Origin: Roseivirga sp. UBA6061
Lineage (GTDB): Bacteria; Bacteroidota; Bacteroidia; Cytophagales; Cyclobacteriaceae
DNA length: 13,398 nucleotides
Direction of reading: 5' to 3'
NCBI GenBank assembly: GCA_002427745.1
Contig: DIYF01000115.1
Coordinates: 4,892 to 18,289, forward strand
The notes below the pieces were generated by a model that had not been told where the DNA came from, ran no database searches, and was given only the letters and a program-made list of their open reading frames with translations. Both the position numbers and the translations under genes were made by a program. Of the stretch, positions 1 through 7,088 are shown piece by piece; the stretch's first letter is position 1; each line of letters begins with the position of its first letter.

Positions 1-552
1 TCAGGGTCCTCAATGAGAGACCACTGAGTGAGATCTTAGACGTAACGAATGAGGAATTGCAAATGATGAATGGCGAATGCATCGCGAACCTGTCATTCAA
101 CATTTTTCATTCAACATTCAACATTTCTCTTACTCTCCAACTTGTCAGATAACTTCTATGAGAAAATCATGCTCAGGGTCCTCTATGAGAGACCACTGAG
201 CGAGATCTTAGACGTAACGAATGAGGAATTGTAAATGATGAATGGCGAATGCATCGCGAAACTGTCATTCAACATTTTTCATTCAACATTTCTCTTACTC
301 TCCAACTTGTCAGATAATCTCTATGAGAAAATCATACTTAGGGTCCTCTATGAGAGACCACTTAGAGAGATCTTAGACGTAAGGAATCAGGAATTGTAAA
401 TGATGAATGGCCAATCCACCGCGAAACTATCATTCAACATTCTTCATTTTTCATTCAACATTTCTAGTTCAACATTTCTCTTCCCTCCTCCCATTCTCTG
501 GTTTGCATGTTACAAATTGATAAATTGGTGAGTCTTGTATGAGAAAGTGTCA
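1..552. repeat. Tandem array of three diverged ~165-215 bp intergenic repeat units
   Basis: Three head-to-tail units begin with (t)cagggtcct or ttagggtcct at 1, 173 and 338; the first may continue left of the window. Units 1 and 2 are 172 and 165 bp and nearly identical. Their length difference is one extra attcaac heptamer in unit 1. Unit 3 is longer and diverged, but still ends in tatgagaaa near 538-546. Each unit carries a small hairpin made from ggtcctct-atg-agagacc-like arms, then aaatgatgaatg matched about 30 bases on by its near reverse complement cattcaacattt. A gcga/tcgc stem lies between them in units 1 and 2 but is broken in unit 3. There is no credible ORF and no spacer structure, so this is not CRISPR. 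It fills the whole region upstream of the PqiA-like gene. Confidence 0.9.
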
Positions 553-574
553 ATAGACTAATGATTCAGCCCCT

Positions 575-1855
575 GTGAAAGTCCTCCGAATTTTTGCTCT
601 TGCTCTGTTGTGTGCGATGATGGTATTCTCGGCCCTTGAGGTATATCATAAAGAACAACAGAAACGTCAGCTGAGAGAAGACCTGATAGAGCTGTCGGAT
701 ATCAAGTATGGCATGTTCAATGTAGATCAGTGGACAGCGATCCTGGCGGATGTCGTGGCTAAAAAGGTACAGGAGTTCGATCTCACCAAAGGGAATAAAG
801 ACGATCTGCAGCGCAGAGTTTCAGCTTTTCTTTACACCACCATCAGTGATTTTGAAGACCGTTTTTATAAAGAAAACCGCGGTATTGGTGGCTTTTTCAA
901 AAAGGGCGTTGCCTCTATTACCGACATCTTCGGTGAGATGAAGGATGACATTCCCATCTTCACAGAAGACATTGTGGCCTTTCTCGATGATCCCGAAAAC
1001 AAGGAGCAGATCCGTGAATATATGCTCAAACAACTGAGCGGCTATGCGGATAATACCTTCTCTGAAATGGATTATTCAGTTCGTGATGACATTCTGGCCA
1101 TACATGGCTATCCCAGCGGAGAAGAAGCGATTGCTGGCCTCAGACAGGAAATTACAGAAGTAGACGACAGCATTGCCGGTAACAGAGCGCTGCTCTTCGG
1201 GGTGATTTTCGCAACAGGTTTTCTGATTATGTTTTTAAAGACTCCTACAGTTACTGAGTTCAGCGTTCTCACGGCCATGAGTCTCATCCTGCTTATTTCA
1301 GGACTATCACTGCCTATGATTGATATTGATGCCCGCATCTCCGAAATGAACTTCACTTTGCTGGGCGAACATATCAACTTCCAAGATCAGGTATTGTACT
1401 TCAAGAGCAAGAGTATTCTGGAGATCGTATCGCTGATGCTATCGCAAGGCAAGCCTGATGTACTGATGGTAGGGCTTCTGGTGTTACTTTTCAGTGTACT
1501 CTTCCCTCTATCCAAACTGGTGTGTTCCTGCATCTATCTTTTTGCACCAGGTCTCAGAGAGCATAAGTTTATCCGTTTTATGGTATTCAGGACGGGTAAG
1601 TGGTCGATGGCTGATGTGATGGTAATCGCTATTTTCATGGCCTACATTGGCTTTTCCGGTATTCTGACGGAGCAGTTGAGTCATCTGGGAGGGCTGGCTA
1701 AGTCTGTGGAAATTCTCACCACCAATCAAACACAGCTTCAAATAGGATTCTTTCTGTTTACCGCCTTCGCGGTAATGAGTTTGCTGATCTCTCACCGCAT
1801 GCAGTATAGTCTTAAGCTAACTCAGCCAGATGAAATTAATGATCCAAAGGACTGA
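575..1855 (+). CDS. PqiA-like integral membrane protein with large N-terminal soluble domain
   Basis: A 426-aa membrane protein. The C-terminal half resembles the paraquat-inducible protein A family: a hydrophobic segment ending FPLSKL (about 297-324), then GKWSMADVMV (341-350) leading into another helix. In Proteobacteria PqiA proteins work with MCE proteins in lipid transport across the envelope; no MCE gene is seen here. Hydrophobic segments lie near 4-22, 204-221, 231-250, 297-324, 345-364 and 388-406. Residues about 25-200 form a charged, mostly helical, probably extracytoplasmic domain. The CxxC zinc-ribbon pairs of E. coli PqiA are absent; the only cysteines (13, 317, 319) sit in membrane segments. 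The start is GTG at 575; ATG codons at residues 15-16 would cut the first helix, so GTG is preferred. No Shine-Dalgarno is visible. The PqiA call is fairly sure; substrate and partners are unknown. Confidence 0.75.
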   Translation: MKVLRIFALALLCAMMVFSALEVYHKEQQKRQLREDLIELSDIKYGMFNVDQWTAILADVVAKKVQEFDLTKGNKDDLQRRVSAFLYTTISDFEDRFYKENRGIGGFFKKGVASITDIFGEMKDDIPIFTEDIVAFLDDPENKEQIREYMLKQLSGYADNTFSEMDYSVRDDILAIHGYPSGEEAIAGLRQEITEVDDSIAGNRALLFGVIFATGFLIMFLKTPTVTEFSVLTAMSLILLISGLSLPMIDIDARISEMNFTLLGEHINFQDQVLYFKSKSILEIVSLMLSQGKPDVLMVGLLVLLFSVLFPLSKLVCSCIYLFAPGLREHKFIRFMVFRTGKWSMADVMVIAIFMAYIGFSGILTEQLSHLGGLAKSVEILTTNQTQLQIGFFLFTAFAVMSLLISHRMQYSLKLTQPDEINDPKD

Positions 1856-1888
1856 GTTCTACTTCCAATAGAATCATCTTAAACCAAA

Positions 1889-2103
1889 GAGAGTGTCTCA
1901 AAAAATCAAATAATCCGTCATTACGAATGAAATGAAGTAATCTCAGTCTTGGTTTTAGGGTTCCATAAAGAGATTGCCTGCCTTTGCCGCAGGCAGGCCT
2001 CACTGCTCCTTCGCTGAAGCTTTCACCGGAGGCCAAAGCCTTTGGCGAAGGACTCAGCGCAAGCGTTTCGTTCGCAATGACTAAATACTTTTGAGACACT
2101 CTC
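1889..2103. mobile_element. 215-bp non-coding inverted-repeat element (MITE/REP-like)
   Basis: The ends are perfect 15-bp inverted repeats, gagagtgtctcaaaa at 1889-1903 and its exact complement at 2089-2103. A second, imperfect inverted layer lies inside: gtcattacgaatgaaatg from 1917 pairs with the complement of cgtttcgttcgcaatgac ending at 2081. The middle holds further stems: aatctc/gagatt (1939-1944, 1970-1975), gcctgcc/ggcaggc (1976-1982, 1992-1998), tccttcgc/gcgaagga (2007-2014, 2045-2052) and gccaaag-c-ctttggc (2032-2046). The inner gtcattgcgaa-type arm resembles a dispersed repeat common in bacterial intergenic DNA (from memory, not searched). No ORF of substance and no clear target-site duplication is present. 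It sits between two same-strand genes and could fold in RNA as a long rod, so it may also act as a transcription barrier. Confidence 0.75.
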
Positions 2104-2263
2104 GTAAGTAAAGTATCGAGAGATTTCGAGGATTTATTGCTCTCAGGTTTGTTTTCATATTGTATAGATAATACAAGAATAGGTCAGTGAACAAATCCTT
2201 TAAAAAATAGTCAGGCAACGCATTTAATAATTGCTTAATATTCGAGCGCAAAAGGATGCAAGT
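2104..2263 (+). other. Leader region of the 2264 gene; AT-rich palindrome, no firm promoter
   Basis: AT-rich non-coding DNA between the inverted-repeat element and the next gene. It holds an interrupted palindrome, ttgtat-agata-atacaa (2160-2176), which could be an operator. A ctctcg/cgagag stem (2099-2104, 2117-2122) straddles the right end of the element. No convincing TTG/TAnnTTTG promoter pair was found, and transcription could equally come from further upstream. Confidence 0.3.
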
Positions 2264-2785
2264 ATGTTTGAAGAGGATGATGAGGAAATGAGAGACCCCA
2301 GGTCTCTGCCCATTTATAAAAAGGGTGAGGAAATATACGATTTGACAAGACAGGTAGCCGACCTGATCCCTGACGACAATGAGATGTTGGAAAGCACCAA
2401 AGGCTTTATGTTGGAGGATGCCAGCATGATATGTGCTAAAATAGCCGGTGCTGAAGGAGGCGACATTTATGATATCCGAATGGAGTGTGCCGCGATCATT
2501 CGCAAGTCAGCCCGCGACCTCTCCCTGCACGTACACAGCCTCAGGACTTTTGGATTCAAGGAGGTTCACTATTATCAGCTTATCAGAGATGCTATTGAGG
2601 AGTTCAGATTACTCTTTATCGACTGGGTAGCGTCTTTCGACACAAGCAACTACTTCATAGATCGCTGGGGGCTCTTTAACCCACCCGGTGTGGGGCCTTT
2701 TGACAAAGACCCTGATGAAGACATTCCTTTCGACCCCTCAGACTATTTTGAGCTGGGTGACGATGATGATGACGATGATGATTAG
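2264..2785 (+). CDS. Predicted helical-bundle protein with poly-Asp tail
   Basis: Unnamed 173-aa soluble protein without a signal peptide. The N-terminus is acidic (MFEEDDEEM). Then comes a helical region of about 115 residues including LPIYKKGEEIYDLTRQ and KIAGAEGGDIYD. The layout recalls the four-helix-bundle proteins once called S23 or rRNA intervening-sequence proteins, but the match is distant and from memory. The tail is strongly acidic and ends in eight consecutive aspartates encoded by a GAT/GAC repeat. ATG at 2264 is chosen over an upstream TTG at 2231, because the 11 extra residues look like translated leader. The following secreted gene starts only 12 bp after the stop, so the two are probably co-transcribed. 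Function is unknown; the bundle suggests protein or RNA binding. Confidence 0.65.
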   Translation: MFEEDDEEMRDPRSLPIYKKGEEIYDLTRQVADLIPDDNEMLESTKGFMLEDASMICAKIAGAEGGDIYDIRMECAAIIRKSARDLSLHVHSLRTFGFKEVHYYQLIRDAIEEFRLLFIDWVASFDTSNYFIDRWGLFNPPGVGPFDKDPDEDIPFDPSDYFELGDDDDDDDD

Positions 2786-2797
2786 GCTTCTGTTAAT

Positions 2798-3301
2798 ATG
2801 AGATTAATACTCATCATAGCATTATCAGTAACCTGTCATTGCAGTGTTCTGAGTCAAGATCGGTTCGAAAAGGCCATAACCGCACTTGAAAAAGAGTTGG
2901 ATTATCATATTCAGGATGAAGGCATTCAAGAGGCCAACCAACCTTCTGACTGGATAATTAAACAGTTCGGAAAATGCAAAAATGATCTTAAAGCCATAGC
3001 CCGTTTAGATTTTGATGGAATTATAAAAACCAAATCGGCCTACCTTAAAAAGGCTGAACACAAAGATCATGTTTATCCCTCCTTTACTTTTAAAGAGTGG
3101 ACTTTTAAAAATGAAGCAACATCCAGCATTTTTTTAGCAGTTCTTCAAGAAAACGCAAAAATGGACCTGCAAGAATGTGTTAATAAGGGCGGGATTACAT
3201 GGTGGCAGGTTGATAACAAGCTATACTTTATAATGTCAAGTGCTTACTTCATGACATTCCGGTATGACAAACTGCGAAATACAATTGCCCCTTACCTTTA
3301 A
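2798..3301 (+). CDS. Small secreted protein of unknown function
   Basis: A 167-aa protein with a clear Sec signal peptide (hydrophobic residues 2-16, cleavage likely after about residue 19 in SVLSQD). No lipobox cysteine is placed for lipidation, so it is probably periplasmic or secreted. The mature part is about 148 residues, mixed charged and aromatic, with WIIKQFGKC, FKEWTFKNE and a WWQVDNKLYFIM strand-like stretch near the end. I do not recognise the family. ATG at 2798 is 12 bp after the preceding stop, suggesting one transcript with the helical-bundle gene. The coding sequence is visibly more A+T-rich than its neighbours, a possible sign of separate origin. Its stop overlaps the convergent minus-strand gene by 4 bp, with no terminator between them. 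Confidence 0.7.
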   Translation: MRLILIIALSVTCHCSVLSQDRFEKAITALEKELDYHIQDEGIQEANQPSDWIIKQFGKCKNDLKAIARLDFDGIIKTKSAYLKKAEHKDHVYPSFTFKEWTFKNEATSSIFLAVLQENAKMDLQECVNKGGITWWQVDNKLYFIMSSAYFMTFRYDKLRNTIAPYL

Positions 3302-3582
3302 GTCAGCTTTAACTGATGCGGACTGGTTTTGGGAATCCGCTCTATCAGTTTTCTGGCCTCCAGATCGAGCTTTACAGTCGTAACATACCACATGGGTTTT
3401 CCATCAAATTCGCGGTCTCTCAATATCTCACTGGCCATATGCGCCATATCCGTAAATGAAATGGGCTGTTCCGAATCAATGACCTGCAGTACCACCTCAC
3501 GCACCTGATTATATTTGGCTTTGGAAATATTGACTCCTTTTTTCCCCTGGGGATGAAGCGTCATGATTTTTTCTTCCGGCAT
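3298..3582 (-). CDS. Small cytoplasmic protein, probably DUF6958 family
   Basis: A 94-aa soluble protein beginning MPEEKIMTLHPQGKKG and ending LTLARKLIERIP-like: the exact end segment is DLEARKLIERIPKTSPHQLKLT split around residues 73-94. The pattern of a basic N-terminus (HPQGKKGVNISKAKY), a helical centre and a VTTVKLDLEARKLIER segment resembles a winged-helix-like fold, and I recall it as a DUF6958-type protein common in Bacteroidota. Its role is unknown; weak DNA binding is only a guess from the fold. It starts 12 bp after the FISUMP lipoprotein stop, as the last gene of a four-gene minus-strand operon, and its own stop overlaps the convergent secreted-protein gene by 4 bp. Confidence 0.65.
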   Translation of the reverse strand: MPEEKIMTLHPQGKKGVNISKAKYNQVREVVLQVIDSEQPISFTDMAHMASEILRDREFDGKPMWYVTTVKLDLEARKLIERIPKTSPHQLKLT

Positions 3583-3594
3583 AATAAAAATGAT

Positions 3595-4182
3595 TTAGTC
3601 TCTTATGCATTTACAATTAAAAAGTCTGTCCCGGGTGTTCGACCAGGTTGGTTCCACGTTCACAGAATCCTTCACGCTATAATCTCCATAAACGTGGATG
3701 CCCAGATAGGCCGGTTTGAGTACTCCGTCCTCTTCTCCAAAGGTACTGGTTGAGTCAGTGGCTGTCCAGTAAAGTCCCATTCTTCCTACAGCCACGAGCC
3801 TTCCCTGAGTGTACATTCCACCATAAAGCAGCGTGCTGTCCTTTGCATCTTTGTGCACAAATCTGCCACGCCTGGGATTTTGGCTCCCTTCATAAGAGTT
3901 CATCCTCAGGAGCCATTCGCTCAGGCTTGGTAAATGAAAACCATCCGGGCAGGCCTGCTGCGCTTCATCCCAGGAGTAATAGGTACCATAGTCTGTTTCC
4001 GCTGTCTGCATAGCCCCTTCCCCTCCTGCCGATGGCATGTACCGTATGTTTTCTTCAATCCAGGTCTGCTCACCTACCTGCATGAGCTGATAGACCTGCC
4101 CGTCTCTGGCATCGGTAAAGCTTTGCTGCTGACAGGCAGTGAACAGGATAAGGCATAAAAAGAGTAGTCTGTAGTCTGTCAT
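3595..4182 (-). CDS. FISUMP-domain lipoprotein
   Basis: A 195-aa lipoprotein. The signal peptide ends in a lipobox, LFTAC with Cys17, so the protein should be anchored to a membrane facing the periplasm or outside. The mature part is a single Fibrobacter succinogenes major paralogous (FISUMP) domain: DARDGQVYQLMQVGEQTWIEENIRY near 24-48 (given as key pattern D-G-x-x-Y and Q-x-W-x-x-E-N), then CPDGFHLPSLSEW (78-90), GLYWTAT (136-142) and the typical C-terminal NCKCIRD. The domain has a C-type-lectin-like look and is usually on surface proteins; its ligand is unknown. Its ATG overlaps the AraC stop as ATGA, so the two are likely translationally coupled, tying this lipoprotein to the membrane regulator. 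Confidence 0.88.
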   Translation of the reverse strand: MTDYRLLFLCLILFTACQQQSFTDARDGQVYQLMQVGEQTWIEENIRYMPSAGGEGAMQTAETDYGTYYSWDEAQQACPDGFHLPSLSEWLLRMNSYEGSQNPRRGRFVHKDAKDSTLLYGGMYTQGRLVAVGRMGLYWTATDSTSTFGEEDGVLKPAYLGIHVYGDYSVKDSVNVEPTWSNTRDRLFNCKCIRD

Positions 4183-5234
4183 GTATGCTGTGATTTGTAG
4201 GTAGCTGGGGTCATTGACTCAAATTTCTGAAAGGCTTTATGAAAGGTGACTTTGTTATTGAAGCCGGACTCCAGGGCAATGGCTTCAATCTTGTAATGAT
4301 TAAATGAGGGGTCCAACAACATCTCCTTGGCATGATCTACCCTGGCCCTGTTAATCAGATCACTAAAGCTCTCTTTCATTAGCTCAGAGAGTGTCTGTGA
4401 TATCTTGTGGGGCTTTTCTTCTATTTCTTCGGAGAGTTTTCTCAGGGTCAGATCCTTGCGAAGGAACAGCTTCTCATCCTTCAGGCTTACTCTTACCTTT
4501 TCTGCTATTTTTTCCATATCGCCTTTTGCCAGAGCTGAATGAAGATACTTACGTGCAATCTGGTCCAGAAAGCGCGGGTCGCGATAGAGCGTATACCCAA
4601 TCAGAAAAACCATGGTAGAAACCAGCAGATAATAGTAGATAAACTGCCGCCAGCCACTGGCATAGCCCACCAGCCAGGAGAGCAGCACGGCTGTCAGAAA
4701 GTAGATCGCGCAAATGGCAATGGCATACACCCGTTTCTTTCCGGCCAGACTGGAGAAATGACGGTATACCAGGTAGACAATAGCAGCTCCATAAGCCAGA
4801 ATCAACCAGCTTCTTGCATAGTTATAGGGCATCATCCGGTCCAGAAAGTGAATGCTTACATATTGAATGCGTTCATTGCCCGTCATCAGAAATATGTCTA
4901 AGAGACTTATTACTACCGCCAGAAACGGCAATAAATGCAGTGAATGAATCCATTTGAACTTAAAGTCAGGCTTTAAGAAACACTGAAAGTGGAACCACAA
5001 TACTGGTCCGTAGAGAAAGCCCATAGGGATATGATAATAGCCGTACCATTCCGGGTGAATAAAAACCATTTTGCTTGTACTGAACAGAAAGTCCAGCATT
5101 TCCAGTCCGAATATCAGCCCGAAAAGCGATAGCAGTGTATAGCTGAGCCCCGCCCTTTTAAAGAACAGTCCACCTGATATAAAAATGGTGGCGAGGGCAT
5201 AAAAAAGAAGTAATAATCTAAGGCCAGTGGTCAT
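4179..5234 (-). CDS. Membrane-bound AraC-family transcription regulator
   Basis: A 351-aa regulator. The first 220 residues hold about seven hydrophobic segments (near 5-24, 32-50, 70-86, 99-117, 141-158, 169-190 and 200-216). After a linker comes a C-terminal AraC-type domain with two helix-turn-helices (about 260-348): LTLRKLSEEI...KISQTLSELM, then KIEAIALESGFNN and FHKAFQKFESMTPATYK, which carries the family's conserved G-F-x-x and F-x-x-x-F-x-x-x-x-G/T-x-T-P pattern. Proteins of this layout sit in the inner membrane and are thought to couple a membrane signal to DNA binding. It begins 15 bp after the ankyrin gene and overlaps the FISUMP gene by 4 bp, so it likely controls or serves this operon; the target is unknown. 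Confidence 0.9.
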   Translation of the reverse strand: MTTGLRLLLLFYALATIFISGGLFFKRAGLSYTLLSLFGLIFGLEMLDFLFSTSKMVFIHPEWYGYYHIPMGFLYGPVLWFHFQCFLKPDFKFKWIHSLHLLPFLAVVISLLDIFLMTGNERIQYVSIHFLDRMMPYNYARSWLILAYGAAIVYLVYRHFSSLAGKKRVYAIAICAIYFLTAVLLSWLVGYASGWRQFIYYYLLVSTMVFLIGYTLYRDPRFLDQIARKYLHSALAKGDMEKIAEKVRVSLKDEKLFLRKDLTLRKLSEEIEEKPHKISQTLSELMKESFSDLINRARVDHAKEMLLDPSFNHYKIEAIALESGFNNKVTFHKAFQKFESMTPATYKSQHT

Positions 5235-5249
5235 GCAGAAACTCCCAAC

Positions 5250-6902
5250 TTACTCTCTCACTAATTTAAAAAGGACTTTCAGTTTTTGATACCATTCGGG
5301 CTTATTCCCATCAGGATATGTTTCATCGTACATGGTCAGTTCCAGTTCATTGTCTTTCAGGCTGTAGCGGTAGTACTGAATGCCTCCCTCAAAACCGGGT
5401 ACCTTGGCTATGTCTGCAGTGGTTACCACCGTACTATCGGTATATACGTAGCTTCCTGAATTAAAGACGAGGGTCTGAAAACCATAGATCATTTCTTCCT
5501 TAGTGGGCGCAGCCAGTGTCTCAAAGGGTTTTCTCGGGTTAATCCATGGATTATAGAGTAAGTGGTAGTGCTCTTCAGTAAAAGTAATGCGGCCACCATG
5601 TACCTTTTCCACCTTAATGGTCGTGTCTTTCTGAATGTAATGGATCTCTTTCATACTCCAGGAGCCCATTAATGAGTGATTAACGGTTGTCTTCCGGTCA
5701 ATCCAGTCTACCACCCTGCCGGCTCCTACTATCTCTGCCAATGACCGCATGGTTTGTGTTCCTGCCAAAATCTTTGACTGGAAATCAACCCCGTTTTCCA
5801 GCATCCAGATGGCCAGGTCCTCTTTGCCATAAAACATGGCCCACATCAGCGCATTCCCCTGATTTACCAGATCCAGTGTGGTCAGGTCAGCCCCTGCCTC
5901 AAAGAGACGTTGCGCAATGCCCAGGTCACCACTTACAGCTGCCCCCATCATGGGTGTCAGCTGGTAGGTCTTACCGGTCTGGCTGGGGTCAGCTCCTGCC
6001 GCCAGCAGCCATTCAACACATTTGGTATGCCCAAAGCGCGCAGCAAAGGCCAGCGGAGCCATCCCTACCCTGTTCATCTGGTCAGGGTTAGCGCCACGAT
6101 CCAGCAGCAGCTTTACCATATCACTGTTTCCCTTTTGCGCTGCCAGCTGCAGCATGGGAGTTCCCAGGCCATCCCGGGTGTCTGCCAATTCAGCTGTTTT
6201 GAGCAGCTTTTGAGCGGCTTTAAGATCATTTGACTGTACCGCTTCATAAATGCGCTTAGCTGTCTTAGAAAGTGGTTGGTTTACGCTGGTGTGGCGGAAT
6301 ACCTCCAGCACAGAATCGGCATGCCAGAGCCTTAGCCCTACATCTACCGGCATACCATGCTTGCTTTTTATAGTGAGATCGGCTCCCTGGTCTATGAGCC
6401 ACTGCATGGTTTTGATATTACCATAGTAGCTGGCCCAGTTGATTGCAGGGTCTCCGTTGACATCTACCTGATCGACATCGGCTCCCGCCTGTGCGAGCAG
6501 CTGAGGAATGGTTGTATTGTTACGGGCCGAGGCATACATCAGTGGTGTTCCCTGCAGGCCGGCCTCTTCCTGCTGGCCGGGGTTTGCGCCTTTGGTCAGC
6601 AGTAGCTCTACGATTGCCGGCTGACCGGAATTGACTGCCGTAATCAAGGGAGTGGCCCCTCCTTCAAAATGCATATTGACATCAATGCCTTCATCAATGA
6701 GATAAGTGGCCACCCTGACTGCACCCCGATTAAGACTGTGCTGAAAAAGTTCTGTTGCTTCCCATCCAGATTTATCAAGTTTTTGAAAGGCACTGAGGTC
6801 ATCGGCTTCGAGCACCGTCTTGAGCGCATCCTCCTGCGCACTGAGTGAGAGGGTTAAGAAAAGACCAAGGGATAGTGAAAAAGTAATGAGTTTCCGGACC
6901 AT
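5250..6902 (-). CDS. Secreted ankyrin-repeat protein with C-terminal lipocalin-like domain
   Basis: A 550-aa exported protein. Residues 1-22 are a Sec signal peptide ending LSAQ, with no lipobox. Two blocks of ankyrin repeats follow, about 50-205 and 215-400, with recognisable cores such as GGATPLITAV (81-90), GTPLMYASA (118-126), GTPMLQLAAQKGN (247-259), MAPLAFAARFGH (281-292) and LTPMMGAAVSGD (315-326). From LMGSWSMKEIHYI (411-423) to the end is a beta-rich domain like small lipocalin-type Bacteroidota domains. Ankyrins bind protein partners; here the partner would be outside the cytoplasm. It is the first gene of the operon with the AraC regulator. A weak promoter match lies upstream on the minus strand (caa at 6972-6974 as TTG, caaaaa at 6946-6951 as TTTTTG), lacking the TA. 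Confidence 0.85.
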   Translation of the reverse strand: MVRKLITFSLSLGLFLTLSLSAQEDALKTVLEADDLSAFQKLDKSGWEATELFQHSLNRGAVRVATYLIDEGIDVNMHFEGGATPLITAVNSGQPAIVELLLTKGANPGQQEEAGLQGTPLMYASARNNTTIPQLLAQAGADVDQVDVNGDPAINWASYYGNIKTMQWLIDQGADLTIKSKHGMPVDVGLRLWHADSVLEVFRHTSVNQPLSKTAKRIYEAVQSNDLKAAQKLLKTAELADTRDGLGTPMLQLAAQKGNSDMVKLLLDRGANPDQMNRVGMAPLAFAARFGHTKCVEWLLAAGADPSQTGKTYQLTPMMGAAVSGDLGIAQRLFEAGADLTTLDLVNQGNALMWAMFYGKEDLAIWMLENGVDFQSKILAGTQTMRSLAEIVGAGRVVDWIDRKTTVNHSLMGSWSMKEIHYIQKDTTIKVEKVHGGRITFTEEHYHLLYNPWINPRKPFETLAAPTKEEMIYGFQTLVFNSGSYVYTDSTVVTTADIAKVPGFEGGIQYYRYSLKDNELELTMYDETYPDGNKPEWYQKLKVLFKLVRE

Positions 6903-7088
6903 GCTTTTTTCCTGTGAAGAAAACTCAGCCCTGCCTCAAACCCCTCAAAAAGGGCCTGTAGTAGTAATTATCAATCGGAGTTTACCCGATTTACCAGGAA
7001 AGCAGCACTCAGTAAAGTCGCCCCCGGGTAAAACGGAGCAACTGGTTGAGGGTGCGCATGACTGGTTAAGACCAGACAGGCCTGCTTT
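6903..7088. other. Intergenic region with inverted repeats upstream of the ankyrin operon
   Basis: Non-coding stretch between the reductase stop and the ankyrin start, both minus strand. It holds inverted repeats: aatcgg/ccgatt (6973-6978, 6986-6991), tttacccg/cgggtaaa (6981-6988, 7025-7032) and ctggt-taag-accag (7062-7075), the last with no T-run, so a terminator for the reductase is only possible. The operon promoter should lie here but no strong match is seen. Confidence 0.35.

Noticed and set aside
1..552. CRISPR array
   Set aside because: Units of 165-215 bp are repeated nearly whole with no unique spacers and no 25-40 bp repeat pattern.
1836..2099. Minus-strand ORF of 87 aa over the inverted-repeat element
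   Set aside because: It is simply the repeat element read through; the composition follows its stems and shows no protein family.
2231..2263. TTG start adding 11 residues to the helical-bundle protein
   Set aside because: The extra residues look like leader sequence, and a good ATG with an acidic N-terminus follows at 2264.
3298..6902. Anti-phage or toxin/immunity system based on ankyrin repeats
   Set aside because: The ankyrin protein has a signal peptide and no nuclease or toxin domain is present in the operon.
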